DNA of 64,000 nucleotides, taken from Triops longicaudatus (Eukaryota; Arthropoda; Branchiopoda; Notostraca; Triopsidae). Shown here in pieces: positions 49,376 to 58,806 of this stretch; position 1 is the first letter of the stretch, and each line of letters begins with the position of its first letter. The position numbers and the translations under genes are program-made. Below the pieces are notes generated by a model. The model did not search any database. It saw only the letters and a program-made list of their open reading frames with translations, and was not told the DNA's origin. Location: NCBI GenBank assembly GCA_022885665.1, contig JAGQDJ010000103.1:62001-126000 (forward strand). The letters run 5' to 3'.

Positions 49376-50127
49376 CATTCAATATTGTTTTGAAATTTTC
49401 TACCAGATAAGAAAAGGCTCGTGATAGTATAATATTTTTTATTAGTTAACAGATCCACGTAAAAGAAAGCTCTTTTAGGTAGCGTGTAACTGCTCTCTCG
49501 CATAAAAAACATACATATATACGTATAACATAAAACAAACGGTGCAAAGGGAACTGTTCAGGTTGCTTGAAACTCTCGAAGGATTCGAACGCAAACTTTG
49601 GTGCGAAATCTGAAGTTCGATCCAAACATCTGTAAAAAGGCTGGACGAACCACCGGCGTATCCAAGGTCAGGGAGTTAAATTTCCTCTTATATTTTTACC
49701 ATACATTTTTGTTTTATGATGGGAAGGTAGGAAAATCTAATCGTGAAAAATGCATACAAGCCCCCCTCATCCCTGAGCCAAAATCCTACGTACGTTTCTG
49801 AATCGAACACATACGACCCCACGGATTCATTTTTATGCCAAAATAGACGTTATAACCTTTCGTAACGAACTGTCGGTTATAGTGAGCATTTTTCGAAGTC
49901 ACTAATTTTATGTAAAGTTATTTGTGTAAATTTGCGTAAGTTATCAGTAAGTTATGTAATGTACTCAATAAGGAACATAATATAAACTGGTTATTTGCAT
50001 GGGCTCCGTTACGATTTAGGCTACGGAAGTATTTTAGAAAACCACATGGTTTATCAAGATTGATTCCACAGTGTCAAAGTACCGCTGTATTCTATCCACC
50101 CCTTGTAATGAGGCGAACTTAACCGTA

Positions 50128-50133
50128 TTTAAT
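50128..50133 (-). terminator. Candidate poly-A signal of SMOC
   Basis: TTTAAT on the plus strand reads ATTAAA on the minus strand, 367 bases past the SMOC stop. The next candidate, AATAAA at about 49440, is over 1 kb away. Confidence 0.3.
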
Positions 50134-50499
50134 ATGTACAAATCCACCAAAACTCTTTTCCCAAACACTGCTTCCGAAGCTTCCTGCTAAACGAACTTCA
50201 GAACATTCCAGTCCGTTATACAAAACTTACAGTGCCTGCTGCACTGTCCACAGAGATCATGAGCTTCGAACACTCGTTTTTCCGCAGTCATACTCGCTAA
50301 CGCCCAACATTGTGTTCATGGTCGTTTGTACGACATTCGATCTTAACTTTGAAGATTTCTCGTTCTTGATAGGCACCATTCACATAGTGTTTCTTGTTTG
50401 ACACAGTCGGAATACTTCTGTTAGAAAGGCACGATCAAATAATTAAATACACTAGAGAGATCGTGGCACTTAAATAGCCACCTCCTTGTCATTTGAAAC

Positions 50500-50585
50500 T
50501 CATTCTTTCAGATACGTGCTTAACGGATTAGGTCCGCGTCTTTTGCCTGGTGAACCACCTGCTACTGGCGACACCACTGGCACGC
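50500..50585 (-). CDS. Smoc: SMOC last exon (C-terminal tail)
   Basis: After acceptor CGTGTAG it encodes VPVVSPVAGGSPGKRRGPNP and LSTYLKE, stop TGA at 50502-50500. The short basic tail KRRG parallels the basic C-terminus of vertebrate SMOC2. Phase 1 start fits the previous exon. Confidence 0.8.
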
Positions 50586-53500
50586 CTACACGGAAAAGAA
50601 AATATTTATCAGAATTAGTAACAAAAAAGGAAACAGTAATTTTCTAAAAGCATTTATACAGAGGAAAAGGGTTTGAGTGAAAATGCTGTACCTTTCACTA
50701 AACCTAGACACACCGACCATTCTTCGGGGGTAATTTTTCTATCGCCGTTAGAATCACAAAAAGCCGGCAATTTTTTACTGCATTTTTTCAACTTGGAATT
50801 CCGCTTAACCAGAGTACGTAGTGCTTTGAGCTCGTTACGATCCATAACCTAAACCCATGTGATATAAATCTTCAGGATTGAAAGGTGAAATCACTCCGAA
50901 AAAAGCTTTACATTATTCTTGTTTGTGTCTAACTGCGCAAATTGCCAGTTGGCAACGCGTTCTTTGAGCGAGGAATTCCATCTCCCCCGTCCAGTTCTAT
51001 TTCGTGAGAAGAACAAAAGTTAAAGAAAAAAGTTTGGTTAAGTGGAGTTCGAGGTGGGACGGGCTCATATGTAAATTACCCCGATCCTGAGGTTCTAGTC
51101 GAGTTTGAGGTCTTGGGAGACATATTTTCATAAAAAAGCTCCAGCAAATCGCTCTGGAGCCGGCTTCTTCTTTTTCCACATGCTTCTTCAGCAGTCAGTG
51201 GTACGTAAGGTCGGTGTTCCTCTGTCTTTGGTGGTTGAACCGGGCGCTGTGTAACATTGGGCAAGTTGTCGCAGTTAGGTTTCGCGTTGTGAACGGACGT
51301 ACTGGGAATGGGCTTCCCAGTATCTTCGTGCGCACACCAGCAATAGCCTTTTTGTTTCAAGATAGAGAAATAAAGTTTAAGGATATGTGTTTCAACAGTT
51401 TATAGTATTACCCGCCATGTGACACTGAATCTTTTTATATTTATTGTCTGGAGTACAGTCGGGAACGTACATGCCTTGTGAACCATGGTTGATGTTATCC
51501 AACGCTTGTTGACGATCCGAAGCGCAGTCGTTAGCTATAATACAAGTTAGCTATAATAGTGAACTGGTCCTTCATGACAGGCAGTATATAAAAAGGTAAC
51601 TTGTTTGACTGATCGACCTACTCTCATTTTGGTCCGCATCTTCCTTTGGGCTTGGATATTCTTGCAATTTGATGACATGCTTGCTTAACACCATGCTGTC
51701 CGGTTCTAATTCAACGTTTATGCAAAAAAAAGAGGCGCTCAGTATTTAATATGCAACTTGGTAGATATTTATAGTGGATTTACGAGGATCTAATCAAGAA
51801 CATCTTAGGCTGAAAGAGTAACGGGGTTTTCCTACCTGAATGAAGATTGACGAGGTGATCCGCTTCTTCCCGACTATCTTCTGAGTTGAGAAACAGGAAT
51901 AAACGAAATGAAACTACGCATTATAAAAGGCCAGTATGTCGGTTGGTCATTAGTTAACAAAGCTCAAGCTAAGCTGGCAATGTAACCAGTCATAAATTTA
52001 GACAAACTTATACAAAACTAGCAGTAGGGGGTTTGGCAGCCCGCCCGAAACGAACTGCAGCTCATTACGAGATATCGAAAAACAACATGAACACGAGATA
52101 AAAGCCAACCTGCGTCCCAGCCGCGATACATAACCTACGCAGAAATTGCGACTCAAAATTCCCTTTCCAGTATTAATATTTTGAAAGATTAATAATATGA
52201 GTTGACATCTATCAAAGTATTCCACGAACGTCTTCCGAAAGCGGAAAAAATGCCCGATTAGTTTTTTTTTTTTTTTTTAAGTAAAACCGGTACTATAACT
52301 ATGAAAGCCGAGATTTTCTGTCGCAATTTCTTGAAAACTAAGGAACTGAACTTACTATTGATGTCGATACCTAAACACGAGAGCCACTCGGCTCTGGAGA
52401 TTTTGCGATCTTCATCCGTGTCGCAAAACCGTGGAAAATTCTTGGTGCAGCGCTTCGGTCTGACTAGCCCGCGTACTGCTTTCCTTAATACTTTGAATTC
52501 CCTCCGATTTAGTTGTCCATCGTCGTTCAGGTCCAACTGCTCGAATTTCCAGTCAACAATTCTCCTGTCTTGCGTGTCTAGAGACGGATCAAGGGGAGGA
52601 GTACCTACAAAACAGGAAATGTGATTTATGAATGTACCCATAAATAATCCCAAAAAAACAAAACAAAAGAAGACGAAACTTAACTTACTTGGCGTGCTCG
52701 TATGGGTGGGCGAACGGTTATGTTCTGTGGTAAAGATTCTCACGAGGTTGGCATTAAACGAAGCCCTGTCACTTGGCGAGCAACCTACGCACGACATAAC
52801 CATGATTTAGCGCTTGCAAAGCAAAAACATCATGCCAAAAATTCTTCAATAACAGCCTTACAAATGCTGTCAATATTCATCAGACTCCGCCATCGATCAC
52901 TGAACAAAATCTTTAAGCAAAAAAAAAAACCTCATGCGCAGTCTTTTCTAAATATGTCTGTGCAAGTTTTTTGGTTTCTAGTCCATGCAAATGAGCTGCA
53001 TAAAAAAAGTCGGCAGACCAACAGCATCGTTCCAAATGGTAGTATTTTTTGTAGCACTGTTTGGAATAACGCTTGTCCAACACGATCTCATAAAAGATTT
53101 CATTACATGCAACACTCCAGTCCGGCGGCCGCCACAAGAAACATGACAGAACACGTCAAACAGCTTCTGTACAGCTTAACTACCTCTTTTCTCTTCACAT
53201 GGAAACTGTTGATGTTTTTTACCTTTGCGGGGGCGTCTTGCTCGAGAAGGGGAACGCCGTTTAGGATCCGATCTGCCTAGAAGCGCGGAAAATGAATTAC
53301 ACAAGTCGGCGATGACATGATACGCGAAAACTATTTGCCTTCATTTCAGTGAACCGATCGCGAAGTTGTTAATTAAGAAAATCGGCGTAACCTACTATAT
53401 AGACTACTGTTACCAATAGGCATCTGAGTCTTGAACGAATCACAAATACGTACCGTTATTTATTAGAACACATAAAAGTTAAGTTAAAACTACTAAACAT

Positions 53501-56500
53501 GTTTTATATTACCTCTGTAATACGAATTGTATATTTGTAACTTCTGTAGCAATCATGTGTTTATAGAAAATTCCATTCATGTCCATCCATTCCATTCAAT
53601 GGAAATAAAAATAGGTTTACATCAACTCGGTTAACTTCACGACTCGTGTTTTCTTCGTAGCGTTTTCATTCCCCGTAGGTTGTAACAACAAACACGTCCG
53701 ATTGACTAACGACCGTCATGTGCTAAAAAAATTATCCAAGAAAGGCTTTCGGATGTATAGTTCACGAAAGAACAAAAATACTTTCGTTTTTTACAACCTT
53801 CTGTTTTGTGCTCTGTATTTCTCTATTTCTCACTCAATTTTCTTGTAGAAAGGGTGGCAGAAAATTGCCCAAGAACAAGTGTACAAATATCGTCTAACAC
53901 TAGTACGGCGATTTGAACTATTTTTCTCTTAAATAAGAACGAAACTTAAATATCGACTGCTAAAACCTATGGTATCGAATATCAACACACGTCGATTATA
54001 CGATTTGAGAATGGATATACGATCATATGATATGAAATAATCTGTGAATTGACCTGGAAATCCACAGCCAAAACAACGCTAAACAGCATTCAATTGCTGA
54101 TTTTTTTTTAGACAGTAGAAAAAATTGGTTTACTTGACTTCTATTTAAAACTTAAGTGTATTATTCTTAATGTACTTAATACACGCATACGAAGAAATAT
54201 TGTTGTTTTCTTCCATCAGTATTCCAGTTGTGTTAAATGGGCAACTCGGATAACACAACAGCGCGTGTTATTTCAAATTGACTGTTCGGTCCGGGCCCTT
54301 GCAGTTAAGCGAGTTCGACTGCAATTCTAAGCTTACACCTCCCCTAGCAAAAAAGTAGGAACACACTGCCTGGACGAACTCTCACATGTCGCCACTGAGT
54401 TAAAAGCTTCGTTATTTTTTGTCCAACCTAAATGTAGTACAATAATTTCTAACACATTCCTCCACTTGCTCGCTTAGAATTCGTGCTAAGATACCGCTAA
54501 ATGAAACACTAATATGCATTCAGAGAAACTAAACATTAGTACGGTACTCCGTTGTGTATTAATTCGTTTTGTCGCCTAGTATTCAATTTAAATTTCACGT
54601 TAAAATAGGAAGATCTTTACAGGCATTAATTCTGCAAGTAAAAGTTCATAATAGTACTTATAGGCATCAAACCCCTTAAGGAAAGTTTTTTAACTTATAC
54701 TTTTTTAAGCAGTTTCTGCAAGGTCGAAGTTGACTTAGCAAATAACCCGGTGACTGTCGGGACCGTAAAGGAAATAGTTGTCTGTCAATGCTCACCCCTT
54801 CGTTTGCAGTTCGGCTTCTTATGTCGGATAGACGAGCCTCGGATGGGTTTGCCGTCCGGAGTCACACACCAACAATAGCCTGTTCCCAAATGACACTGCA
54901 CTTCCGCAAACCGGCCGTCTTCAGTACACTCCGGGATAAAAGTTTGCTGCCCAGCCACGCCTACATTACTATTGCTACTACTACTGGTGCTACTTCGATT
55001 GGGACCTGACCTCAAGAACTGTTGTTCTTGGTGTCTTTTGGCTGTCTTCAAGGCGACACGTCTTTCAGACCAGCACCTCTTTTCTTCTCCTGTGGGATAA
55101 TACATGGAAGAAAAAAAAGAAGAAAAGAGACCAAACAAGAAGTTAGTCTTAGTGTATACACAGAAGAATATTAAAGACCCACAACTCAAGTGAAAGACAG
55201 ACAGATAAGTATACACATGTCAAACTAGGTTCTCAATATTTGGAACAAGAAAAAAATAGCAAAAGCCATTTTTGATTATAGCACTTTGTCACGCCAACTT
55301 GTGCCTGTTTCCCCATCGAAGATTCCCCCAAGCTTGGCTCACTGGTTTCAGGCATGTCGCTCTCCAGGAAATGCCAATTAATTACCAACTCCAGTCCACA
55401 GTGGCGGACTTTTAGTCAGCTTACCTCCGTTGCATACTAATGAACCGTGGGGCCAAATCGTACCGGTGCTATGCACACAAGACATCTACCACAATTATCT
55501 CGCATTTTTTCTGTCTTGTTCAGGCGAACTTCTAAGAGTCAGGAGGAATTCCCGAACCTTAAACCACCGGCAACGTTTCGCTTAAGACTCGCATACCTGT
55601 CGTGGCAGAAGCGAAAGGCTTGGGTTGGGTTTGTTACATTCATTGGAGGCAGCTAACTCAGAGCAGTTTAAAAGAAATAAAACAAACCGTTTTGACCATA
55701 GACCGATCAGCTATCCATGCACCCTTTGAGAAAAAAAAAAATGCTTTTCAGGCCATCACTATGCTACACACAACTTACTCTTTTCCTAACGTTGTTTCAA
55801 GTTTTGAATGCGTGAGTGATGTTTCCAAATATCGACGTCCGAATGAAGCCATTTGTTAGCTTTCAGACGCACTTATGAAATCAAACGCAAGAAAATAAAG
55901 CACTACTGAAAAGCGCCACAGGTGTTTCTTTTTCTACTTTTTGTTCCTCATGATTCCTTTTAAATTTTATTTTTCGTCGTTTCAGTTTTCATTTTATTTT
56001 CAACTTTTTATGTGCTGATACCCAATCTTGATGCTCCAATCCTTTTCTGGGTTAATAAAATGGACACGTACGACTAAACGGCACGAAAGCTTTTCTCTTA
56101 GAGTTATCAAGGTCTTTTAATTCCGCGTTCCCATTTTTCTTGAAAATGTCTAAAAATAGGTATTCATTATTTTCTTCCGCCAGTTATTTTTATAAACCTG
56201 GACACTACCAGTCTCACTTCATTCAGAGGGGATCAATTGGTTGACATAAGCTTTACAAATTATATTTTCTGCATCACTCGTTCGGTATAAAGCACAACCA
56301 ATTGTTCACACGAACCTTCTAATTAGTTTGGCAGATGCAGAGCAATGGCTTCTGTTCTCACGCTAGAGATCTTGGACTAATTTCGTCTTTCTCTGCCTTC
56401 TCCCCATCTCCCTAGCTTGCATAGTTGTATACCTCACGACTTGCCAACTTGTCAATTCTGCACTTTCTTCAATCTACACAAAAGACCAGGTTTTTCTTCC

Positions 56501-57163
56501 CCATCCTTTCAAGGAAGCACACAATACGCGCTGTAGTCAACTCGTGACTAGGAGAGCTTTAACGTGCAGGTTGTTAGCTCAAGACTCACATCGAAAAGAA
56601 TTCAAAAGCTACGCGAAACAACTAGGAAAGAAAACGAATCCCTGACGCCATTATCCTTGATAATTGGTCCCTTTTTTTAAAGTTAAAGGTAATACCACAA
56701 GAAAACCTTAATGTATTATCTACGCCGTGACTATCATGCTGGGGCAAATCGTGATTACTTCTCACCTTGCGCGAAAGTCACCAATTTCACGGGTTTGTGA
56801 TGTAAAAGTACAAAAAGAGATATATTCCTCACCGTGGCACGTTCCCCGGTGCTTGACGCGAACAGGATGCCCCTCACATCGAGCGCGCTGCAATTCGCAT
56901 CTTGAGCTGTATGTGCGACCATCGGACCCACACACCGGTTCTAATTGCTCAGGGTCAATTGTTGAACTCGCTACGGCAACTTTGGTTGCAACCTTCGCCG
57001 AAGACTCGGACGCAGAACCCATCACTGGGGATGGAGTGGTGGGGAACAGTGGCTCACTGACAGCTACCATACCCACCATGGTTAATGAAGGACCAGAGAG
57101 GTTTAATTCTTCTCCGCACTGGTGAAGCAGCGTGGCACATTCTGCCGCCATCATGTGTAAAGG
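50500..57163 (-). CDS. Smoc: SMOC-type secreted modular calcium-binding protein, 5' incomplete
   Basis: Secreted matricellular glycoprotein; SMOC and fly magu/pentagone bind heparan sulfate and modulate BMP signalling. Twelve exons (listed separately) join without a stop to 623 residues. Order: Kazal/follistatin-like domain (PVCGSDGRTYSSRCELQRAR), thyroglobulin module TY1 (CWCVTPDGKPIRGSS), an 18-residue Arg/Lys-rich linker, a first EC domain with two EF-hand loops (DLNDDGQLNRRE, DTDEDRKISRAE), the SMOC-specific stretch (SKHVIKLQ), TY2 (YCWCAHEDTGKPIP), a second EC domain (DTNKNNVMDRNE, DSNGDRKITPEE) and a basic tail ending KRRGPNPLSTYLKE. Nearly all introns are phase 1, as usual for shuffled extracellular modules. 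The first EC copy is not part of the standard FS-TY-SMOC-TY-EC layout. The first exon found opens after an acceptor and lacks a signal peptide, so at least one 5' exon is missing. Confidence 0.9.
50692..50848 (-). CDS. Smoc: SMOC second EC domain, main part
   Basis: 157 nt after acceptor GGTTTAG. It reads VMDRNELKALRTLVKRNSKL and KKCSKKLPAFCDSNGDRKI, then EEWSVCLGLVK. It supplies the end of the first EF loop (E at position 12), a complete second loop DSNGDRKITPEE, and the paired Cys (KKC, AFC, VCLG) of SPARC-type EC domains. Ends in phase 1 at G|GTACAG. Confidence 0.92.
50912..50996 (-). CDS. Smoc: SMOC second EC domain, start of first EF hand
   Basis: 85 nt reading TGRGRWNSSLKERVANWQFA and QLDTNKNN, then donor GTAAAG. 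It matches the ERVVHWYFSQLDSNSSND region of human SMOC1. The intron falls inside the EF loop, between DTNKNN and VMDRNE, in phase 0; the first EC copy has no intron there. Confidence 0.88.
51080..51347 (-). CDS. Smoc: SMOC TY2 second half, linker and EC helix
   Basis: 268 nt. Opens GYCWCAHEDTGKPIP and closes the thyroglobulin module at KPNC, then a Pro/Thr linker (QRPVQPPKTEEHRPYVPL), then ACGKRRSRLQSDLLELFYEN, the Cys-containing helix that begins an EC domain. Ends in phase 2 (TCG GG|GTAATT), completing Gly with the next exon. Confidence 0.88.
51412..51534 (-). CDS. Smoc: SMOC TY2 first half
   Basis: 123-nt phase 1-1 exon reading NDCASDRQQALDNINHGSQG, then MYVPDCTPDN and IQCHMA. With the next exon it provides all six Cys of a thyroglobulin type-1 module; QCHMAGYCWC is one residue shorter than QCHLGTGYCWC of TY1. 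Confidence 0.88.
51622..51705 (-). CDS. Smoc: SMOC-specific segment exon
   Basis: 84-nt phase 1-1 exon: EPDSMVLSKHVIKLQEYPSP then KEDADQNE. SKHVIKLQ lines up with the IKHLVIKDSKLN element between the two TY modules of human SMOC1, the only region unique to this family. Acceptor GAATTAG, donor A|GTAGGT. Confidence 0.75.
51836..51880 (-). CDS. Smoc: SMOC 45-nt linker microexon
   Basis: Acceptor CAACTCAG, donor G|GTAGGA; 15 codons reading KDSREEADHLVNLHS across its junctions. It is acidic and not a recognised domain. Its phase 1-1 ends join the first EC domain to the SMOC-specific exon and leave the frame unchanged if it is skipped. Confidence 0.65.
52356..52604 (-). CDS. Smoc: SMOC first (extra) EC domain, both EF hands
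   Basis: 249-nt phase 1-1 exon. It reads TPPLDPSLDTQDRRIVDWKF, EQLDLNDDGQLNRREFKVLR, then RCTKNFPRFCDTDEDRKISR and AEWLSCLG. Both 12-residue calcium loops (DLNDDGQLNRRE and DTDEDRKISRAE) keep Asp at position 1 and Glu at 12. The donor after GIDIN is A|GTAAGT; without splicing the frame runs another 32 codons to a stop in a poly-lysine-coding A tract. Confidence 0.9.
52689..52784 (-). CDS. Smoc: SMOC first EC domain, leading helix
   Basis: 96-nt phase 1-1 exon: CSPSDRASFNANLVRIFTTE then HNRSPTHTSTP. It corresponds to LPGCPEGKKMEFITSLLDAL of human SMOC1, the Cys plus helix that opens an EC domain. Acceptor GCGTAG, donor A|GTAAGT. Confidence 0.78.
53223..53276 (-). CDS. Smoc: SMOC basic linker exon
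   Basis: 54-nt phase 1-1 exon after a C/T-rich tract ending CTTCTAG. It reads RSDPKRRSPSRARRPRK, with eight Arg or Lys in 17 residues. Such a patch is a candidate glycosaminoglycan-binding site or furin-type cleavage region. Skipping keeps the frame. Confidence 0.68.
54232..54321 (-). mobile_element. pogo/Tigger-like terminal fragment in a SMOC intron
   Basis: On the minus strand it opens CAGTCGAACTCGCTTAACT and ends about GCCCATTTAACAC, the same vocabulary (CGCTTAAC, CCCATTTAAC) as the two fragments at 35.7 and 36.8 kb but a more divergent copy. Confidence 0.4.
54796..55089 (-). CDS. Smoc: SMOC TY1 exon
   Basis: 294-nt phase 1-1 exon. Reads EEKRCWSERRVALKTAKRHQ, a Ser/Asn-rich insert (NRSSTSSSSNSN), then TFIPECTEDGRFAEVQCHLG, TGYCWCVTPDGKPIRGSSI and KPNCKRRG. 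All six Cys and the CWCV core of a thyroglobulin type-1 module are present; the insert lies in the loop before FIPEC. Acceptor CCCACAG, donor G|GTGAGC. Confidence 0.94.
56833..57163 (-). CDS. Smoc: SMOC Kazal/follistatin-like exon
   Basis: 331 nt after acceptor TTTCTTTAG; the frame opens PLHMMAAECATLLHQC and ends EPVCGSDGRTYSSRCELQRA, RCEGHPVRVKHRGTCH. Six Cys fit a Kazal-type fold, but about 60 residues rich in Ser, Thr, Val and Pro separate the second and third Cys, where family members have under ten. MM at 57154 is the first Met, yet no signal peptide follows, so translation most likely begins in an upstream exon that I could not identify. Donor G|GTGAGG, phase 1. Confidence 0.88.
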
Positions 57164-58772
57164 CTAAAGAAAAAAAGAACACGGAATTAATATTAAAACG
57201 GGGTACTCACACGAACAAGCTGAAAGCCCGTTTCAAAGAATATGACGTCACGTTCAAACATTTCTTCATGGTTAAATACCTGCTGGGTCATCGACATGTC
57301 GTGTGTTCCCTTAACAATCATCTTGTGTTCTACTGTACTTGCTTTCTAAAAAATAAGCTCCAAGGTGCTGAAAAAAGGCAAATCTTGGCCGCGTGTAGGT
57401 GAGTTCCGGCTGAGATGTCTGTCTCGCACCTTTCGTAGCTTTTATTTTGCAAAAGCTACCTTCCCTGACGTCATGATTTCATGTTCTGTGTCACAGACTT
57501 ATCGAGCCTCCGTTCTTCGTATTAAAATCCTGACTATTCACTTTCCCCATCCACTAGTCATTTGCTATTTTAATCCAGCTGTAATTGTCCATTTCCCGTG
57601 GCATTGAGGAACACTAGACCGAAAAATACTCGGATTACTTCCTTTTCCCGACAACTTAGTCATTGCCGACACGTGACATTTGTATGACGGATCCTGTGAC
57701 TCCCAAGATAATTTCCGGAGTCCACGTACCTTGGATGTCGCTTTTAATCAATCGAAGAGGAGAGCCTACAAAGCGGGATTTTTTCGGGAAAATAGCTCAC
57801 TACGCAGAACACATGCCCAACGGGAAAAAGTACGCATCGGTATGGAAATTGGATAGTCTTGCCTTGTAAACAAAGGAAACGCGCGGACACATTTCGTAAT
57901 TAAGCTTTCCGAAGTATCTTCCACAATGACTCCAATTAGCTGGACTTTAGGTAAGCAAAAGAATGCACACTGCTTTGGAATGAGGTCAGAACAGGGGAAA
58001 AATCTTTTTGGGAAAAGCATTAGTGATGAAAGCCAAGCGCGTTCTTTCACTCATAAGAAGTGCAATGGTACAGTGTCTGGCGCCTTTGGTGACATTAAAT
58101 AACTAGTGGGAAACAGCGGATTGCTGACAGGGGAGAAGGCGAATGCCAGGCAATAGCAAAAGAGTGGAGACCTATCTCGATTGGGAAAGGTTGGCTATAT
58201 CCTATTTACATAAACCTGACGACTAGCTGCTGGGATCCGCACCGCAAAGCAGGTACATTTGCATTCCGAAAAAAACTTTTTCTCTAATGGAATCAAACGA
58301 TAAGCAAGGCAACACAGAAACAAAAGAAACAAGTTTCTGGCAGTGCAATCGCAGGCTTCGAGCTTCACGACCTTGGTCAACCCGCCATGCTATTGTTTTC
58401 TTGCCTTGATAATTCACTAAGCAAAATTTCCAACAAGAAATTGAAATTAACCCTACATGCATCTGAACCTTTTCTGTCAGTCATAACCAGTCTTTACCTT
58501 TTCAATTAGGCATCCCAAATATACTAATGAGACGTTCCTAACCCCAACCGTCATATTTTGGAAAGTTAAAAACCCTTACAACTCACGGTTAGAAAAACGT
58601 TAAAGCATCGAAGCTGCTGCCCAAATTAGTTCGATTAATATTCAGATAAGGGTCTAGTGACGTTTAAAGGTGCCAATTGGACGGGACTTGTGACTCAAGG
58701 GTTAGTTTGTTTTTGCCTGTGTCTGGCGCCTTCATTAATTTTCCTCGCACGCAGCATGCAGTCCCCATGGCC

Positions 58773-58806
<34 letters not shown>

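Noticed and set aside
58195..58462. Minus-strand hydrophobic frame NLFLLFLCCLAYRL as SMOC signal peptide
   Set aside because: No ATG in a useful place and no donor giving the required phase.
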